Shown here one piece after another: positions 18,044-26,881 of a stretch of DNA of 64,000 bases (position 1 is the first letter of the stretch; each line of letters starts with the position of its first letter). Under the pieces are notes generated by a model. The model searched no databases. It was not told where the DNA came from and saw only the letters and a list, made by a program, of their open reading frames with translations. Location of the stretch: positions 17,290 to 81,289 of the forward strand of contig NZ_JARUVL010000009.1 of assembly GCF_030137545.1 (NCBI RefSeq), read 5' to 3'. Source of the stretch: Virgibacillus sp. LDC-1 (GTDB lineage Bacteria; Bacillota; Bacilli; Bacillales; Amphibacillaceae). The translations under genes and the position numbers were made by a program.

Positions 18044-18090
18044 AAAGAAAAACCCGTCGGCATTGTATCATTTTTGCCTGACGGGTTAAA
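18044..18090 (-). terminator. Terminator of ltaS
   Basis: AACCCGTC (18051-18058) pairs with GACGGGTT (18080-18087), with inner GGCA/TGCC pairing, and TTTTTCTTT follows on the minus strand. Confidence 0.85.
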
Positions 18091-18117
18091 TTATGCTTGT
18101 TGAAGCAATTAAAATCG

Positions 18118-20115
18118 TTATTCGGTTTGTTCTCCATTTTCTTCTTGAAGTGTGTCATCCACATTAGTTGTTGATTCATCTTCTTTAAAATCTTCGTCTG
18201 CTTCTTTACCGTATTTGTAAATAGAAGCATCAACTGGCTTCCAATCCTCTGATGGTGTATAGAAACGTAGAAGGTCTCCATAAAGCAGCTTATCTGAAAG
18301 TGATAATTCATGCTGTACCTTTTTCCGCAAGTCTTCCATTTCAGCAGTAGGCTCGATTTCTTCACCAGTATTGTCATAAAACACGCCAGAAATAACACTG
18401 TAGTCTGGAGTAATGAAGTCACCTTTACGGAAAGCTACATATTCTTTATGATCTTTTGAGAACATATCGGTTCCAAACTGAATATAGTCTTTTGCATCGA
18501 TGCCAAGTAAATGAAGCAGGGTTGGCATGACATCAATTTGACCAGTAAATTCATGAACTGTTCCTTTACCTTCAACACCAGGTATTTTAATCATAAACGG
18601 CACACGTTGTAATTGCGCATGTTTATATGGTGTAATTTCTTCACCAAGTAATTCTGCCATTGCACGGTTGTGGTTATCAGATATACCGTAATGGTCTCCG
18701 TAAATCATAATAACAGAGTCATCGTATAAACCAGATGCTTTCAAGTCATTAAAAAATTGTTCTAACGATTCGTCTAAATATCTTGCTGTTTGAAAATAGC
18801 GGTCTACCGATTTATCTCCTGTTTCAGCAGGAGCAATGGTTGCATCCTCTTCATCAATTAAATATGGGTGATGGTGCGTTAATGTCATCATATGGGCATA
18901 GAATGGTTGATCTAACGATTCGAGTAATGGCATTGATTCTTTAAAGAAAGGCTTATCTTTTAGTCCATAATTGATAACTTGACCTTCACTCATATCATAA
19001 TAGCTAGAATCATAGAACTTGTCGATTGCAAATTCTTTATATACTTCATCGCGATTCCAAAAGGTTTTGCGATCTCCATGAAATACTGCTGATGTGTAAT
19101 TTTGCTTTTGATTCATGATTGCTGGTAAAGCTTGATACGTGTTACTTCCTTTTGTTACAAATGCAGCCCCTTGTGGGAGTCCGTAAATGGAGTTATCGAG
19201 CATAAATTCTGCATCTGCTGTTTTTCCTTGTTCTGTTTGGTGGAAGAAATTATCAAAGTACGTAAAATTCTTCTCCTGTTCATGAACTAAGGAGTTGATA
19301 AACGGCGTAACTTCTTCACCGTGAAGCTTGTAATCAATTAAAAAAGATTGAAAAGATTCTAAATGAATCTTAATAATGTTTTTTCCTTCTGCTACGCCAA
19401 ATAATTCAGGATTTGGTGCAGCATATTTTTCTTTTGTATACTTTTCAATTTCCTCAATATCACTACTATCCGCGAATACACGCTGGGAAGAGGATTTTAA
19501 GTTTTGAATCGCATCATAGATTGCGAAGTTATACGCACCTAAATACTTAACGATATAGTTTCGATCGAAGGTACGTTTTAGTAGCTGTGGACGATCTGCC
19601 TCAGCCATACCAAGATTAACAGCAAAAGCAATGACACCAGCCATTAAAACAAGTAACGGCTTTTTAAATTGCATTCTGCTTGTTGACCAGCTGCGTCGGC
19701 TCCAAATAAATAAGCCAATTAGAATTAAAATGTCTAGTGCATAAAATAAATCATGCCACTCTACTAAGCTAGCAATACTTCCGCCTAGGCTTCCAAAATT
19801 ACTAGTTTGTGTAAGCGTTGGTAGTGTTATATAGTCTGAATTAAAACGATAAAATACAACATTGGCATATAGGAATACACTCATCAACGTGTCAATGATA
19901 ATGATCCAAATTCCCGCTCTTTTTCCTCTCGCAAATAAAGCAAGACCTAGAAAGATTAGGGCAGAGCTAAGAGGGTTAAAGAATAATAGGAATTCTTGAA
20001 CACCATTTTTAATATCTAAATTAAATTCGTTGACATATATAAGATACGTTTTTAACCAAAGTAATACCACAGCTACAAAAAAGAAGTTCATCCTGGAAGA
20101 GAATAGTTTCTTCAT
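18118..20115 (-). CDS. ltaS: Lipoteichoic acid synthase (LtaS family)
   Basis: This 665-residue polyglycerolphosphate polymerase has five N-terminal membrane segments (residues 1-170) and an extracellular sulfatase-like domain. Catalytic positions line up within one or two residues of Staphylococcus aureus LtaS: Glu253 in HLESFQ, the nucleophile Thr299 in EQGKTADAEF, and Asp474-His475 in YGDHYG. It transfers glycerolphosphate from phosphatidylglycerol onto the growing chain outside the membrane. Bacilli carry several paralogues (LtaS, YfnI, YqgS, YvgJ), and which one this is cannot be decided. The C-terminal 30 residues are very acidic. A GAGGTG site precedes the ATG. Confidence 0.9.
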   Translation of the reverse strand: MKKLFSSRMNFFFVAVVLLWLKTYLIYVNEFNLDIKNGVQEFLLFFNPLSSALIFLGLALFARGKRAGIWIIIIDTLMSVFLYANVVFYRFNSDYITLPTLTQTSNFGSLGGSIASLVEWHDLFYALDILILIGLFIWSRRSWSTSRMQFKKPLLVLMAGVIAFAVNLGMAEADRPQLLKRTFDRNYIVKYLGAYNFAIYDAIQNLKSSSQRVFADSSDIEEIEKYTKEKYAAPNPELFGVAEGKNIIKIHLESFQSFLIDYKLHGEEVTPFINSLVHEQEKNFTYFDNFFHQTEQGKTADAEFMLDNSIYGLPQGAAFVTKGSNTYQALPAIMNQKQNYTSAVFHGDRKTFWNRDEVYKEFAIDKFYDSSYYDMSEGQVINYGLKDKPFFKESMPLLESLDQPFYAHMMTLTHHHPYLIDEEDATIAPAETGDKSVDRYFQTARYLDESLEQFFNDLKASGLYDDSVIMIYGDHYGISDNHNRAMAELLGEEITPYKHAQLQRVPFMIKIPGVEGKGTVHEFTGQIDVMPTLLHLLGIDAKDYIQFGTDMFSKDHKEYVAFRKGDFITPDYSVISGVFYDNTGEEIEPTAEMEDLRKKVQHELSLSDKLLYGDLLRFYTPSEDWKPVDASIYKYGKEADEDFKEDESTTNVDDTLQEENGEQTE

Positions 20116-20573
20116 TGTGAATTTTCACCTCTATTTAAATACATTTCGTAAAACTTTATCAAATCATCAAGTCATTATTTTAACCTATTTGCTTTTTAGT
20201 TGCAAGTATGTTGGTAATTTTTTCTAGTGGGAATGGGTGGAAGTGTAGGATATAAAACGGTAATGAAATGTCGCCTTCACGTTTAACAACTCTACACTAG
20301 GGATGTGTGTCACGCAGCATGGAAAAGACTCGTGAGCATAACTTTTAATCTGGATGCGATTAAAGCCTCCGTGTAATTGATTTGGATATTTGGTTCGCTA
20401 TGTTTCTATGTTAAAATATTAATTGTTTGAAAAAACTCGATAGATTTAACACATATACAACTATATATATCCAAATTAAACGATTTTAAAACCACTTTTT
20501 ATTTTCAGGTGACCATATAAAAAATCACACAACATTCCACCAAGGATATTCGCACTAGAAAGGAAGAAACGAC
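20116..20573. other. 458-bp intergenic region without a gene
   Basis: Divergent promoters of ltaS and the YitT-family gene must lie here. I see a small hairpin (TTTAATC/GATTAAA near 20347-20367) and AT-rich sequence from 20390, but no open frame with a ribosome binding site and no RNA family I recognise. Confidence 0.4.
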
Positions 20574-21440
20574 ATGAAGAACCTCACAGCTAAACAAAGT
20601 TTTAAAGAATATAGCTATATAATTATAGGAGCTACGCTAGTTGGGCTTTCCTATAATGTTTTTTTATTACCAGCAAAGCTTGCAGCAGGAGGTTTGTCCG
20701 GAATTAGTACAATTATTTATGAGTTAGCTGGATGGAGCCCTGCTTACGTTCAATTTTTAATGAATATTCCTATATTTATTATCGGCTGGCTCGCAATGGG
20801 AAAGGACTTTAGTGGAAAGACACTTCTTGGAACGTTTTGGGTTCCATTTATTATTTGGCTTAGTGCAGATATTCCATATGTAATCACAAACCCACTGCTA
20901 GGGGCATTGTACGGCGGCATTGTATTAGGTGTCGGTTTAGGCATTGTATATAAAGGAAACGGATCAACTGGAGGAACAGCTGCAATTGCGCAGATCGTGA
21001 AAAAGTTTACCGGTATTTCTAGTGGTTACTCCCAGTTAATTGTTGATGGCGTTGTTGTTGTTGGTTCACTCATTGTGTTTAACTTAGAGCTAACGCTATT
21101 TGCGTTGATGGCCATTTATGTAACAAGCAAGACGATTGATATTGTCCAGCTACGAACATCCTCTACAAAGCTAATCATGATTATTACGGAGGATGAAGAA
21201 AAGATTCAACATATTATTCGTGATGGCATTGATCGTGGCATGACGAAGGTCCGCTCAATTGGCGGCTATTCGAATACAGAGAAAACGATGATTTTATGCG
21301 TCGCTGAGCAACAGGAAGCGGTTTATTTAAAACGGATTTTGCAGGAGGAAGAGCCTGCAGCCTTTGTTGTCTTTATTAATGCATCCGAGATTCTTGGACG
21401 GGGATTCTCACTCGACAAATATTACGGACAAAAACTGTAA
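20574..21440 (+). CDS. YitT family membrane protein (DUF161/DUF2179)
   Basis: This 288-residue protein has five or six membrane segments in the first 190 residues (LPAKLAAGGLSGISTIIYEL; GSTGGTAAIAQIVKKFTGIS), followed by a cytoplasmic DUF2179 domain (about 200-285, with RSIGGYSNTEKTMILCVAEQ). Bacilli carry many paralogues; the function is unknown, though the C-terminal domain is often thought to bind a small ligand. A GAAAGGAAG site lies upstream of the ATG. Repeat copy A begins within a few bases of its stop codon. Confidence 0.85.
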   Translation: MKNLTAKQSFKEYSYIIIGATLVGLSYNVFLLPAKLAAGGLSGISTIIYELAGWSPAYVQFLMNIPIFIIGWLAMGKDFSGKTLLGTFWVPFIIWLSADIPYVITNPLLGALYGGIVLGVGLGIVYKGNGSTGGTAAIAQIVKKFTGISSGYSQLIVDGVVVVGSLIVFNLELTLFALMAIYVTSKTIDIVQLRTSSTKLIMIITEDEEKIQHIIRDGIDRGMTKVRSIGGYSNTEKTMILCVAEQQEAVYLKRILQEEEPAAFVVFINASEILGRGFSLDKYYGQKL

Positions 21441-21449
21441 TAGCTGAGG

Positions 21450-21785
21450 AGAAGACAAAACAAGGACATTTAGATCAAAATCCGAACAACTCCATCGCAG
21501 TTTGAAAATGGGTTCGCTTTCCCTGGGCACGGCCTCAACTAACTCGGATAAGAAAGTCTGCTTTTCCGAGTGGATTTTCCGACGTACAGGACAGACTAGC
21601 GCAGACGTTGCAACAGGGCGTAGTGGTTTTAGTCTCGTTCCCCTGTCGCGGTTCCTGCGGGACAAGGAACGCTCCGACAGCGACACATCGCACGCAGAAA
21701 AAGCGACCTTCTTTTTCAAGGAGTCTCACCCATTTCAACTGCTCGGTGAATTCATATATTCAAAAAGAATCTAAATTTATTACTT
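21450..21785 (+). repeat. Dispersed intergenic repeat, copy A
   Basis: This stretch is GC-richer than its surroundings and shares ordered blocks with two other places in the window. Blocks 21528-21547, 21581-21592 and 21620-21660 match copy B (reversed, 43892-43981). Blocks 21498-21520, 21650-21720 and 21730-21775 match copy C (63783-63960). It contains a hairpin, ACTCGGATAAG (21542-21552) with CTTTTCCGAGT (21561-21571). Overlapping open frames here are products of repeat composition and lack ribosome binding sites. Confidence 0.75.
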
Positions 21786-21807
21786 CGGTTTTGTCATTTC
21801 TTATTTC

Positions 21808-22602
21808 TTATTTACGGTCTCCACCAAGTAAATCAAATAATCCGCCGGCAATGCTTCCTTCGCCTTTAGATCCGCCTCGTTCTGGTGCGGAAGCGAATAC
21901 TCTGCTCGCAAGTCTGCTAAACGGAAGTGATTGTATCCAGACCGTTCCTGGTCCGCGTAAAGTGGCAAAAAATAAACCTTCTCCACCAAAGAGTGCAGTT
22001 TTAACTCCGCCAACGTATTCGATATTATAATCAATGCTTCCAGTCATTGCGACAAGGCATCCAGTATCTACACGTAATGTTTCACCAACTTGGAGGTCTT
22101 TGCGGTGAATCGTTCCGCCAGCATGAACAAATGCCATGCCATCTCCTTCTAATTTCTGCATGATGAAGCCCTCGCCGCCGAAGAAGCCTGTTCCTATTTT
22201 TCGTTGAAACTCAATTCCAACCGAAACCCCCTTCGCGGCGGCAAGAAAAGCATCCTTTTGACAAATTAGCTTTCCATCAATTTCACTTAAATCCATCGGA
22301 ATAATTTTACCAGGGTATGGAGATGCAAAGGAAACATGTTTCTTCCCTGTGCCTTCATTTGTAAAGGCGGTCATAAAAAGACTCTCCCCTGTTAGCACCC
22401 TTTTCCCAGCACCGAGCAGCTTTCCCATTAAACCTCCCTGATTGGAAGAACCATCTCCAAAAAGCGTTTCCATTCGAATGTGTTCATCCATCATCATTAA
22501 GCTACCTGCCTCAGCAATAACTGTTTCACTAGGATCAAGCTCTACTTCAACAAACTGCATGTCATCTCCATGTAATGTAAAGTCTATTTCATGATTATTC
22601 AT
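21808..22602 (-). CDS. TIGR00266/AIM24 family protein
   Basis: This 264-residue glycine-rich beta protein fits the AIM24/TIGR00266 family: [57 protein letters not shown] and a C-terminal GGLFDLLGG. There is no signal peptide or membrane segment. The mitochondrial relative AIM24 affects membrane architecture, but bacterial members have no settled role. ATG 22602 has a GAGAGGAAGG site. Confidence 0.82.
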   Translation of the reverse strand: MNNHEIDFTLHGDDMQFVEVELDPSETVIAEAGSLMMMDEHIRMETLFGDGSSNQGGLMGKLLGAGKRVLTGESLFMTAFTNEGTGKKHVSFASPYPGKIIPMDLSEIDGKLICQKDAFLAAAKGVSVGIEFQRKIGTGFFGGEGFIMQKLEGDGMAFVHAGGTIHRKDLQVGETLRVDTGCLVAMTGSIDYNIEYVGGVKTALFGGEGLFFATLRGPGTVWIQSLPFSRLASRVFASAPERGGSKGEGSIAGGLFDLLGGDRK

Positions 22603-22730
22603 TTACATCCTTCCTCTCCCATTAGTTTAAACATATTACGATTTGTGGAAAGGTTAGGTTTCATTTTTTTGAATAAATAAAAAACGGAAGATTCCCAAAT
22701 ATAGAGAACCCTCCACATTATCTCTTAATC

Positions 22731-23348
22731 CTAGTGAGGCATTGGACCACCTTGAATTGGTGCAAAACTATTTGTATATAACTGCATATCCTCGGGCTTT
22801 AATTGCGGCACTTGATAGTAGTGGTGTTTGTTTTGGTATAAAAACACTTCATAGGCCATTTCAATTAAATTTGGAACACTATCTTGAAACACTCTTCTTA
22901 ACACTGGATTGGTCATTTCCAAAGCTGTCATCGTAAAGATGGACGCAGAAGATTTTAAAGTTCCCATCATAAAGCTGGAAATACATTCATCATTCAATTC
23001 GTTCACAGCTTGTGCAGGTTTTTTGGGTTGGGTTGGCTGCGTGCCATAAAGCACATCATTACTTTCGGTCATCTGATAGCTTTGTGTTTTTACAGCTGGA
23101 TCTTGTCCAGTTTTTAATGTTTGTACAACTGTATTATAAAGCTGGGAAAGAAAAGCTTTATGTCGTTGCAACATCGATTTCAGCTCGGGATCCTGGATAT
23201 GCTGTTCATATAGGAGATATTGCTCCATTCCTCCGATGAGTCCCGATATCGCTTCATGTGCATCAAACAGTTCATGGCCACCATGATTTTGTTGGGGCGG
23301 CATTTGATTGGACGGGTTAAATTGCTGTGATTGGTTTTGCTGTTGCAT
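22731..23348 (-). CDS. Spore coat protein, CotF domain
   Basis: This 205-residue protein has a glutamine/asparagine-rich N-terminus (1-25) and then a helical coat-F-type domain: HEAISGLIGGMEQYLLYEQH, LQRHKAFLSQLYNTVVQTLK and, after a proline-rich linker, ECISSFMMGTLKSSASIFTM. CotF-like proteins form part of the spore coat. ATG 23348 has a GGAGGT site eight bases upstream; the frame reaching 23429 is not supported. It indicates a spore-forming host. Mother-cell sigma factor control is expected from the family, but I could not identify the promoter. Confidence 0.82.
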   Translation of the reverse strand: MQQQNQSQQFNPSNQMPPQQNHGGHELFDAHEAISGLIGGMEQYLLYEQHIQDPELKSMLQRHKAFLSQLYNTVVQTLKTGQDPAVKTQSYQMTESNDVLYGTQPTQPKKPAQAVNELNDECISSFMMGTLKSSASIFTMTALEMTNPVLRRVFQDSVPNLIEMAYEVFLYQNKHHYYQVPQLKPEDMQLYTNSFAPIQGGPMPH

Positions 23349-23501
23349 TCCATTTACCTCCTTTATTGTTATCGTGATTATTTTGAACGAATAGATGTAA
23401 AATATTCGTAATGGGAAATTTAGAAACATGAAAGGTTTACTTCATAAAGAAGATAAAACATTGTATAATTAGTTCGATATTGAACAAGAAGGAGTAATTA
23501 T

Positions 23502-23762
23502 ATGAAACAAAAACCAATGGAAGAACAGGATACACAGTCCGAGCAATATATTGAGGTGTGGGAAGATGTGGTCCGAATTAAAGATTTGGTTATTAGTTTA
23601 ATTATTTGCAGTATCACAACATTGGGTGGTTATTTAATCGCACCGAATGAGCCACCAAAACCATTAATTTTTGGCTTGGTCGGTACGGTGTTAGGTTTTA
23701 TTATTTGCAGTATCATCATCAAGCCGAAACGGACTTTTGAATATATCGGGGAGGAGGAATAA
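23502..23762 (+). CDS. Small two-segment membrane protein upstream of TctA-like gene
   Basis: This 86-residue protein has an acidic N-terminus (1-27) and two membrane segments (about 29-46 and 53-71), ending in a short charged tail. I do not recognise the family. The next gene starts 3 bp after its stop, so the two are translationally coupled and the protein is probably a partner of that transporter. It is too short and has too few segments to be a normal TctB subunit. AAGAAGGAG precedes the ATG. Confidence 0.7.
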   Translation: MKQKPMEEQDTQSEQYIEVWEDVVRIKDLVISLIICSITTLGGYLIAPNEPPKPLIFGLVGTVLGFIICSIIIKPKRTFEYIGEEE

Positions 23763-23765
23763 CAG

Positions 23766-25118
23766 ATGGATATTTCTTTAATCCTAGAATTAGTTACCGC
23801 TTCCGTCCTCGGTGCTGTACTCTACACACTGATAGGAATTGCTCCTGGAACAGATGAAACCGCCGTTTTAGCTCCAGTAACCCTTGTATTAGTGCTTACT
23901 GGATTTGAGCCGATTGTTATCTTAGCATTCTTTATCTCTGCTATTGTTGCAAAAAAGCTAACCGATTCTATACCTGTAGCAGTTGCTGGAATTCCCGGTG
24001 GAGTAATGGCTGCACCAATGGTCGATCATGCGATGGTTTTAAAAAAGCATGGACTTCCTGAGGTAAGTATTCGCAAAATGGCTTCTGGGTCAGTTATTGG
24101 AACGCTTGTTGCAGTACCACTTAGTTTACTTCTCGCTAGTGTGATCGCACCATTTGGAGACGAGATAAAAAATTATGCGAGTCAGATTTTTTTCGGTGGA
24201 GCTGTATTTTTAGCGTTGATGGCTAAAAACCGCTGGCTTGCATTAGCAGCAATCTTACCATTTGCTATCCTTATTCAAGGCTTACGACATTTATATTGGG
24301 GAATTGGAATTGTTCCTGAGGGTACAACCGTATTTACTTCCTTTTTCCTTGGGATTACAATCGGTCCGATCATTTTAAAGTTATTCGAATTATTAAATCG
24401 GGATATTCGAAATAAGCTACCACGTTATCATAAAAAAGAAATTAAATTACAGCGAAGCAAAAAAGAAAAGGGCTTTCCAAATCCCTTTAAAATATTGGAT
24501 GCAAAAGAGGTAGGAACGACTTCTTTTGCTTCACTTACAGGTGTATTAACCTTTTTTATGAGTCCAGTTGGAATGACGATTTTTCTTGGAGAAACGTTTA
24601 GTAATTACATTAAAGATCCAGTGAAAAGAGCTTCACGTGCTATTTCGAGCATGGACGGGTTAACGAATGCAACTTATATTGCCGGAACATTGGTACCGCT
24701 TATCGCGATTGGACTTCCTCTTTCACCAATGGCGATTGGACCTGCAATTGCTTTGTTTAAAGCACCACCCGTTTTTACAGAGGATCATAATATGCATCAC
24801 TTACTTTCAATGAACGAATTTGTAATCGCAACGGTCATCGGAGCAATCGTTGCCATTTCCATTACATATTTTATTACGATTAAATATGCTCAACAAATTT
24901 GTGTGTTTGTCTTTAAGTATATTCCTCATGAAGCATTACTAGGGGTATTTTTTGGACTTGTATTAATGCTTGCTTATATGGATGCAGGCTGGCTTAATAT
25001 TGCTGGAGTGTTATTAATCGGTATCGTTGCTGGAACATTGCATCGCTGGGGTGTTAATTACGGCGTTCAATTTATGGTATTGTATTCCGCTCCATGGATT
25101 ATGAGCTGGTTTATGTGA
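23766..25118 (+). CDS. TctA-like tripartite tricarboxylate transporter permease homologue
   Basis: This 450-residue protein has about 11-12 membrane segments in two half-repeats. Segments resemble TctA: TLIGIAPGTDETAVLAPVTL near the start, GIPGGVMAAPMVDHAMVLKK around residue 78, and NATYIAGTLVPLIAIGLPLS near 300. TctA normally works with TctB and the binding protein TctC to import carboxylates. Neither is seen here; only the 86-residue partner is present. The match is distant and the substrate is unknown. A GGAGGAGG site precedes the ATG. Confidence 0.65.
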   Translation: MDISLILELVTASVLGAVLYTLIGIAPGTDETAVLAPVTLVLVLTGFEPIVILAFFISAIVAKKLTDSIPVAVAGIPGGVMAAPMVDHAMVLKKHGLPEVSIRKMASGSVIGTLVAVPLSLLLASVIAPFGDEIKNYASQIFFGGAVFLALMAKNRWLALAAILPFAILIQGLRHLYWGIGIVPEGTTVFTSFFLGITIGPIILKLFELLNRDIRNKLPRYHKKEIKLQRSKKEKGFPNPFKILDAKEVGTTSFASLTGVLTFFMSPVGMTIFLGETFSNYIKDPVKRASRAISSMDGLTNATYIAGTLVPLIAIGLPLSPMAIGPAIALFKAPPVFTEDHNMHHLLSMNEFVIATVIGAIVAISITYFITIKYAQQICVFVFKYIPHEALLGVFFGLVLMLAYMDAGWLNIAGVLLIGIVAGTLHRWGVNYGVQFMVLYSAPWIMSWFM

Positions 25119-25123
25119 TGGAA

Positions 25124-25166
25124 AGGCTGTTCTACACGCTTTTTTGCGTTAGAACAGCTTTTTTGT
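25124..25166 (+). terminator. Terminator of the TctA-like operon
   Basis: GCTGTTCTA-ca-CGC pairs with GCG-t-TAGAACAGC around a T-rich loop, followed by T6. Confidence 0.9.
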
Positions 25167-25262
25167 TAATGAAAGGCTGTGCGGAGAAAATAGGTTTTAG
25201 GATTGATTTCAGGAACATAGAAATATGGTAACATGAAAGAAAAATGGTTGGGGGGAGTTATT

Positions 25263-26207
25263 GTGCATCTAAAGCATCCAATTCGATTAGATAATCGAAT
25301 TGCTCTTATCGATGGCTTTGACTTAGGAGCTCCAGATCGAACTGGAACCTATGTGATTGATGAAACGGAGCTAACGATTATTGAAACAGGACCAAGCCCT
25401 TCTGTAAAATATATTAAAAAAGGACTTCTAGAGCTTGGCTTTGAACTAAGTGAGGTCAAGTATATTATTGTTACGCATGTTCATTTAGATCATGCTGGTG
25501 GGGCAGGGTTGCTATTAAGAGATTGCCCAAATGCAAAGCTGATTGTTCATCCGCGTGGTGCAAGACACTTGATTGACCCGAAAAAGCTAGTGGCTGGAGC
25601 ACGTGGTGTTTATGGAGATAGTTTTTCAGAGCTCTTTGAACCGATTATTCCCATCCCACAAGATCGTATAGAAATGAAGGGGGAAGGGGATACGTTGCAA
25701 ATTGGTGCAGATTGCACATTGCAGTTCCTTGATACACCTGGACATGCGAAGCATCATATTACGATTTATGATCCTGTTAGTAATGGCGTGTTTGCAGGGG
25801 ATACAGTAGGGGTTCGCTATGAACAGCTTTTAAGGGAAGGGGTACCTTTTTTTCTTCCATCCACTTCACCGAACCATTTTGATCCAGAGGAAATGCGTAA
25901 ATCAATCAAGCGATTGCATGAAATGAAGCTTGATCGTATTTATTATGGGCACTTTGGAATGACTACGGATATAGATGCTTCCTTAACAGCTGTATCCGAA
26001 TGGCTCGATCTGTTTGTAAGCGAAGGGGAAAAAGCATTTGTTGAAGGAAAGGGTTATGATACGCTTGCATCACGTTTACTTTTGCGTGTGCGGCAGTTTT
26101 TACGAGAAAAAAGTGTTCCAGATGACCATGATGTTTATGTTTTGATTAACTTAGATTTACAGGTAAGTGCATTAGGTATAATGGATTATTTTCAAAAAAA
26201 GGCTTAA
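25263..26207 (+). CDS. MBL-fold metallo-hydrolase
   Basis: This 314-residue metallo-beta-lactamase-fold enzyme has the metal motif THVHLDHAGG (about residue 78), LDTPGHAKHH (about 160), GVFAGDT (about 178) and a final YYGHFG. The start is placed at GTG 25263 because GGGGGGAG lies five bases upstream; the ATG at 25233 has no such site. Substrates of this group include thioesters, lactones and glutathione adducts, and nothing here decides between them. It follows the TctA-like operon but is separated from it by a terminator. Confidence 0.82.
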   Translation: MHLKHPIRLDNRIALIDGFDLGAPDRTGTYVIDETELTIIETGPSPSVKYIKKGLLELGFELSEVKYIIVTHVHLDHAGGAGLLLRDCPNAKLIVHPRGARHLIDPKKLVAGARGVYGDSFSELFEPIIPIPQDRIEMKGEGDTLQIGADCTLQFLDTPGHAKHHITIYDPVSNGVFAGDTVGVRYEQLLREGVPFFLPSTSPNHFDPEEMRKSIKRLHEMKLDRIYYGHFGMTTDIDASLTAVSEWLDLFVSEGEKAFVEGKGYDTLASRLLLRVRQFLREKSVPDDHDVYVLINLDLQVSALGIMDYFQKKA

Positions 26208-26235
26208 GTCGTTAAAGTAGTGCTTTCATTGCATA

Positions 26236-26275
26236 AAAAAGTCATCTGATCAACTTGATCAGATGACTTTTATCG
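26236..26275. terminator. Bidirectional terminator
   Basis: A perfect 14-bp stem (26238-26251 with 26257-26270) is flanked by A-runs and T-runs on both sides. It separates the convergent MBL hydrolase and haem-copper-oxidase-like genes. Confidence 0.9.
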
Positions 26276-26288
26276 TGCTGTAAGCAAC

Positions 26289-26687
26289 TTATTTATTTTC
26301 GTCCAATTTCATAAATGTTTGGATAGTGAATAAAGCAAAACTAATTAATAGAATTGTTCCCCCGACAATGAAAAAGACAGTTGAAAATGTTTCATTTATA
26401 TCAAATGGCTTTACATAATAAAGCCACATTCCTGCTGTGAGTCCGATTGCTCCAGCAATTGCTGACCAGACATGAAGTGTTGCAATTAGTTTATTTGCTG
26501 GCGTGTATAGCTTATAAAATATCGACCAAGCAAATAGTGTTAACCAACCAACAACAAGTATATGTGCATGAACTGATCGAAATGCATAGCTTCCTGCACC
26601 AGCCATATGTGAGCCAAGGAACGCTCCAATTAGTGCGAATATCGCTGAAAATCGTAGCAATGTTTTACTATATTGATTCACAATCAT
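26289..26687 (-). CDS. Small cytochrome oxidase subunit I-like membrane protein
   Basis: This 132-residue protein has four membrane segments. The segment SVHAHILVVGWLTLFAWSIF has the paired histidines and spacing seen in one helix of cbb3/NorB-type haem-copper oxidase subunit I. It is far too short for a full subunit (about 450 residues) and lacks the other haem and copper ligands. Similar stand-alone short proteins occur in Bacillaceae. It may bind haem, but this is inference. The ATG has GGGGGAG upstream. Confidence 0.6.
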   Translation of the reverse strand: MIVNQYSKTLLRFSAIFALIGAFLGSHMAGAGSYAFRSVHAHILVVGWLTLFAWSIFYKLYTPANKLIATLHVWSAIAGAIGLTAGMWLYYVKPFDINETFSTVFFIVGGTILLISFALFTIQTFMKLDENK

Positions 26688-26881
26688 CTCCCCCTCTTTC
26701 CCTATAGTAACATGGTATATTCATCATAGCTTACTTTTGTGAACGGAATATGAATAACATGTTACATCCATTAAATGAAGCGGAGAGGAAGAAATAAGAC
26801 AACACGATGTAAAACAAGAGCATTCGTTTAAAAGTTAAATGATTTTCGTCCATATTTCGTTTGGAGTTTTTGGATAAAAAA

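Noticed and set aside
20116..20573. Possible riboswitch before the YitT-family gene
   Set aside because: Small stems only. No conserved blocks of any RNA class I know and no terminator near the start codon.
21502..22034. Several overlapping open frames of 67-140 residues near repeat copy A
   Set aside because: They lie in all frames of a repeat or in the antisense of the AIM24 gene, have no ribosome binding sites, and their composition follows the repeat.
26289..26687. Full-length cytochrome oxidase subunit I or a truncated pseudogene
   Set aside because: The frame has its own ribosome binding site and stop followed by a shared terminator, and no oxidase remnants lie around it, so it is treated as a complete small gene.
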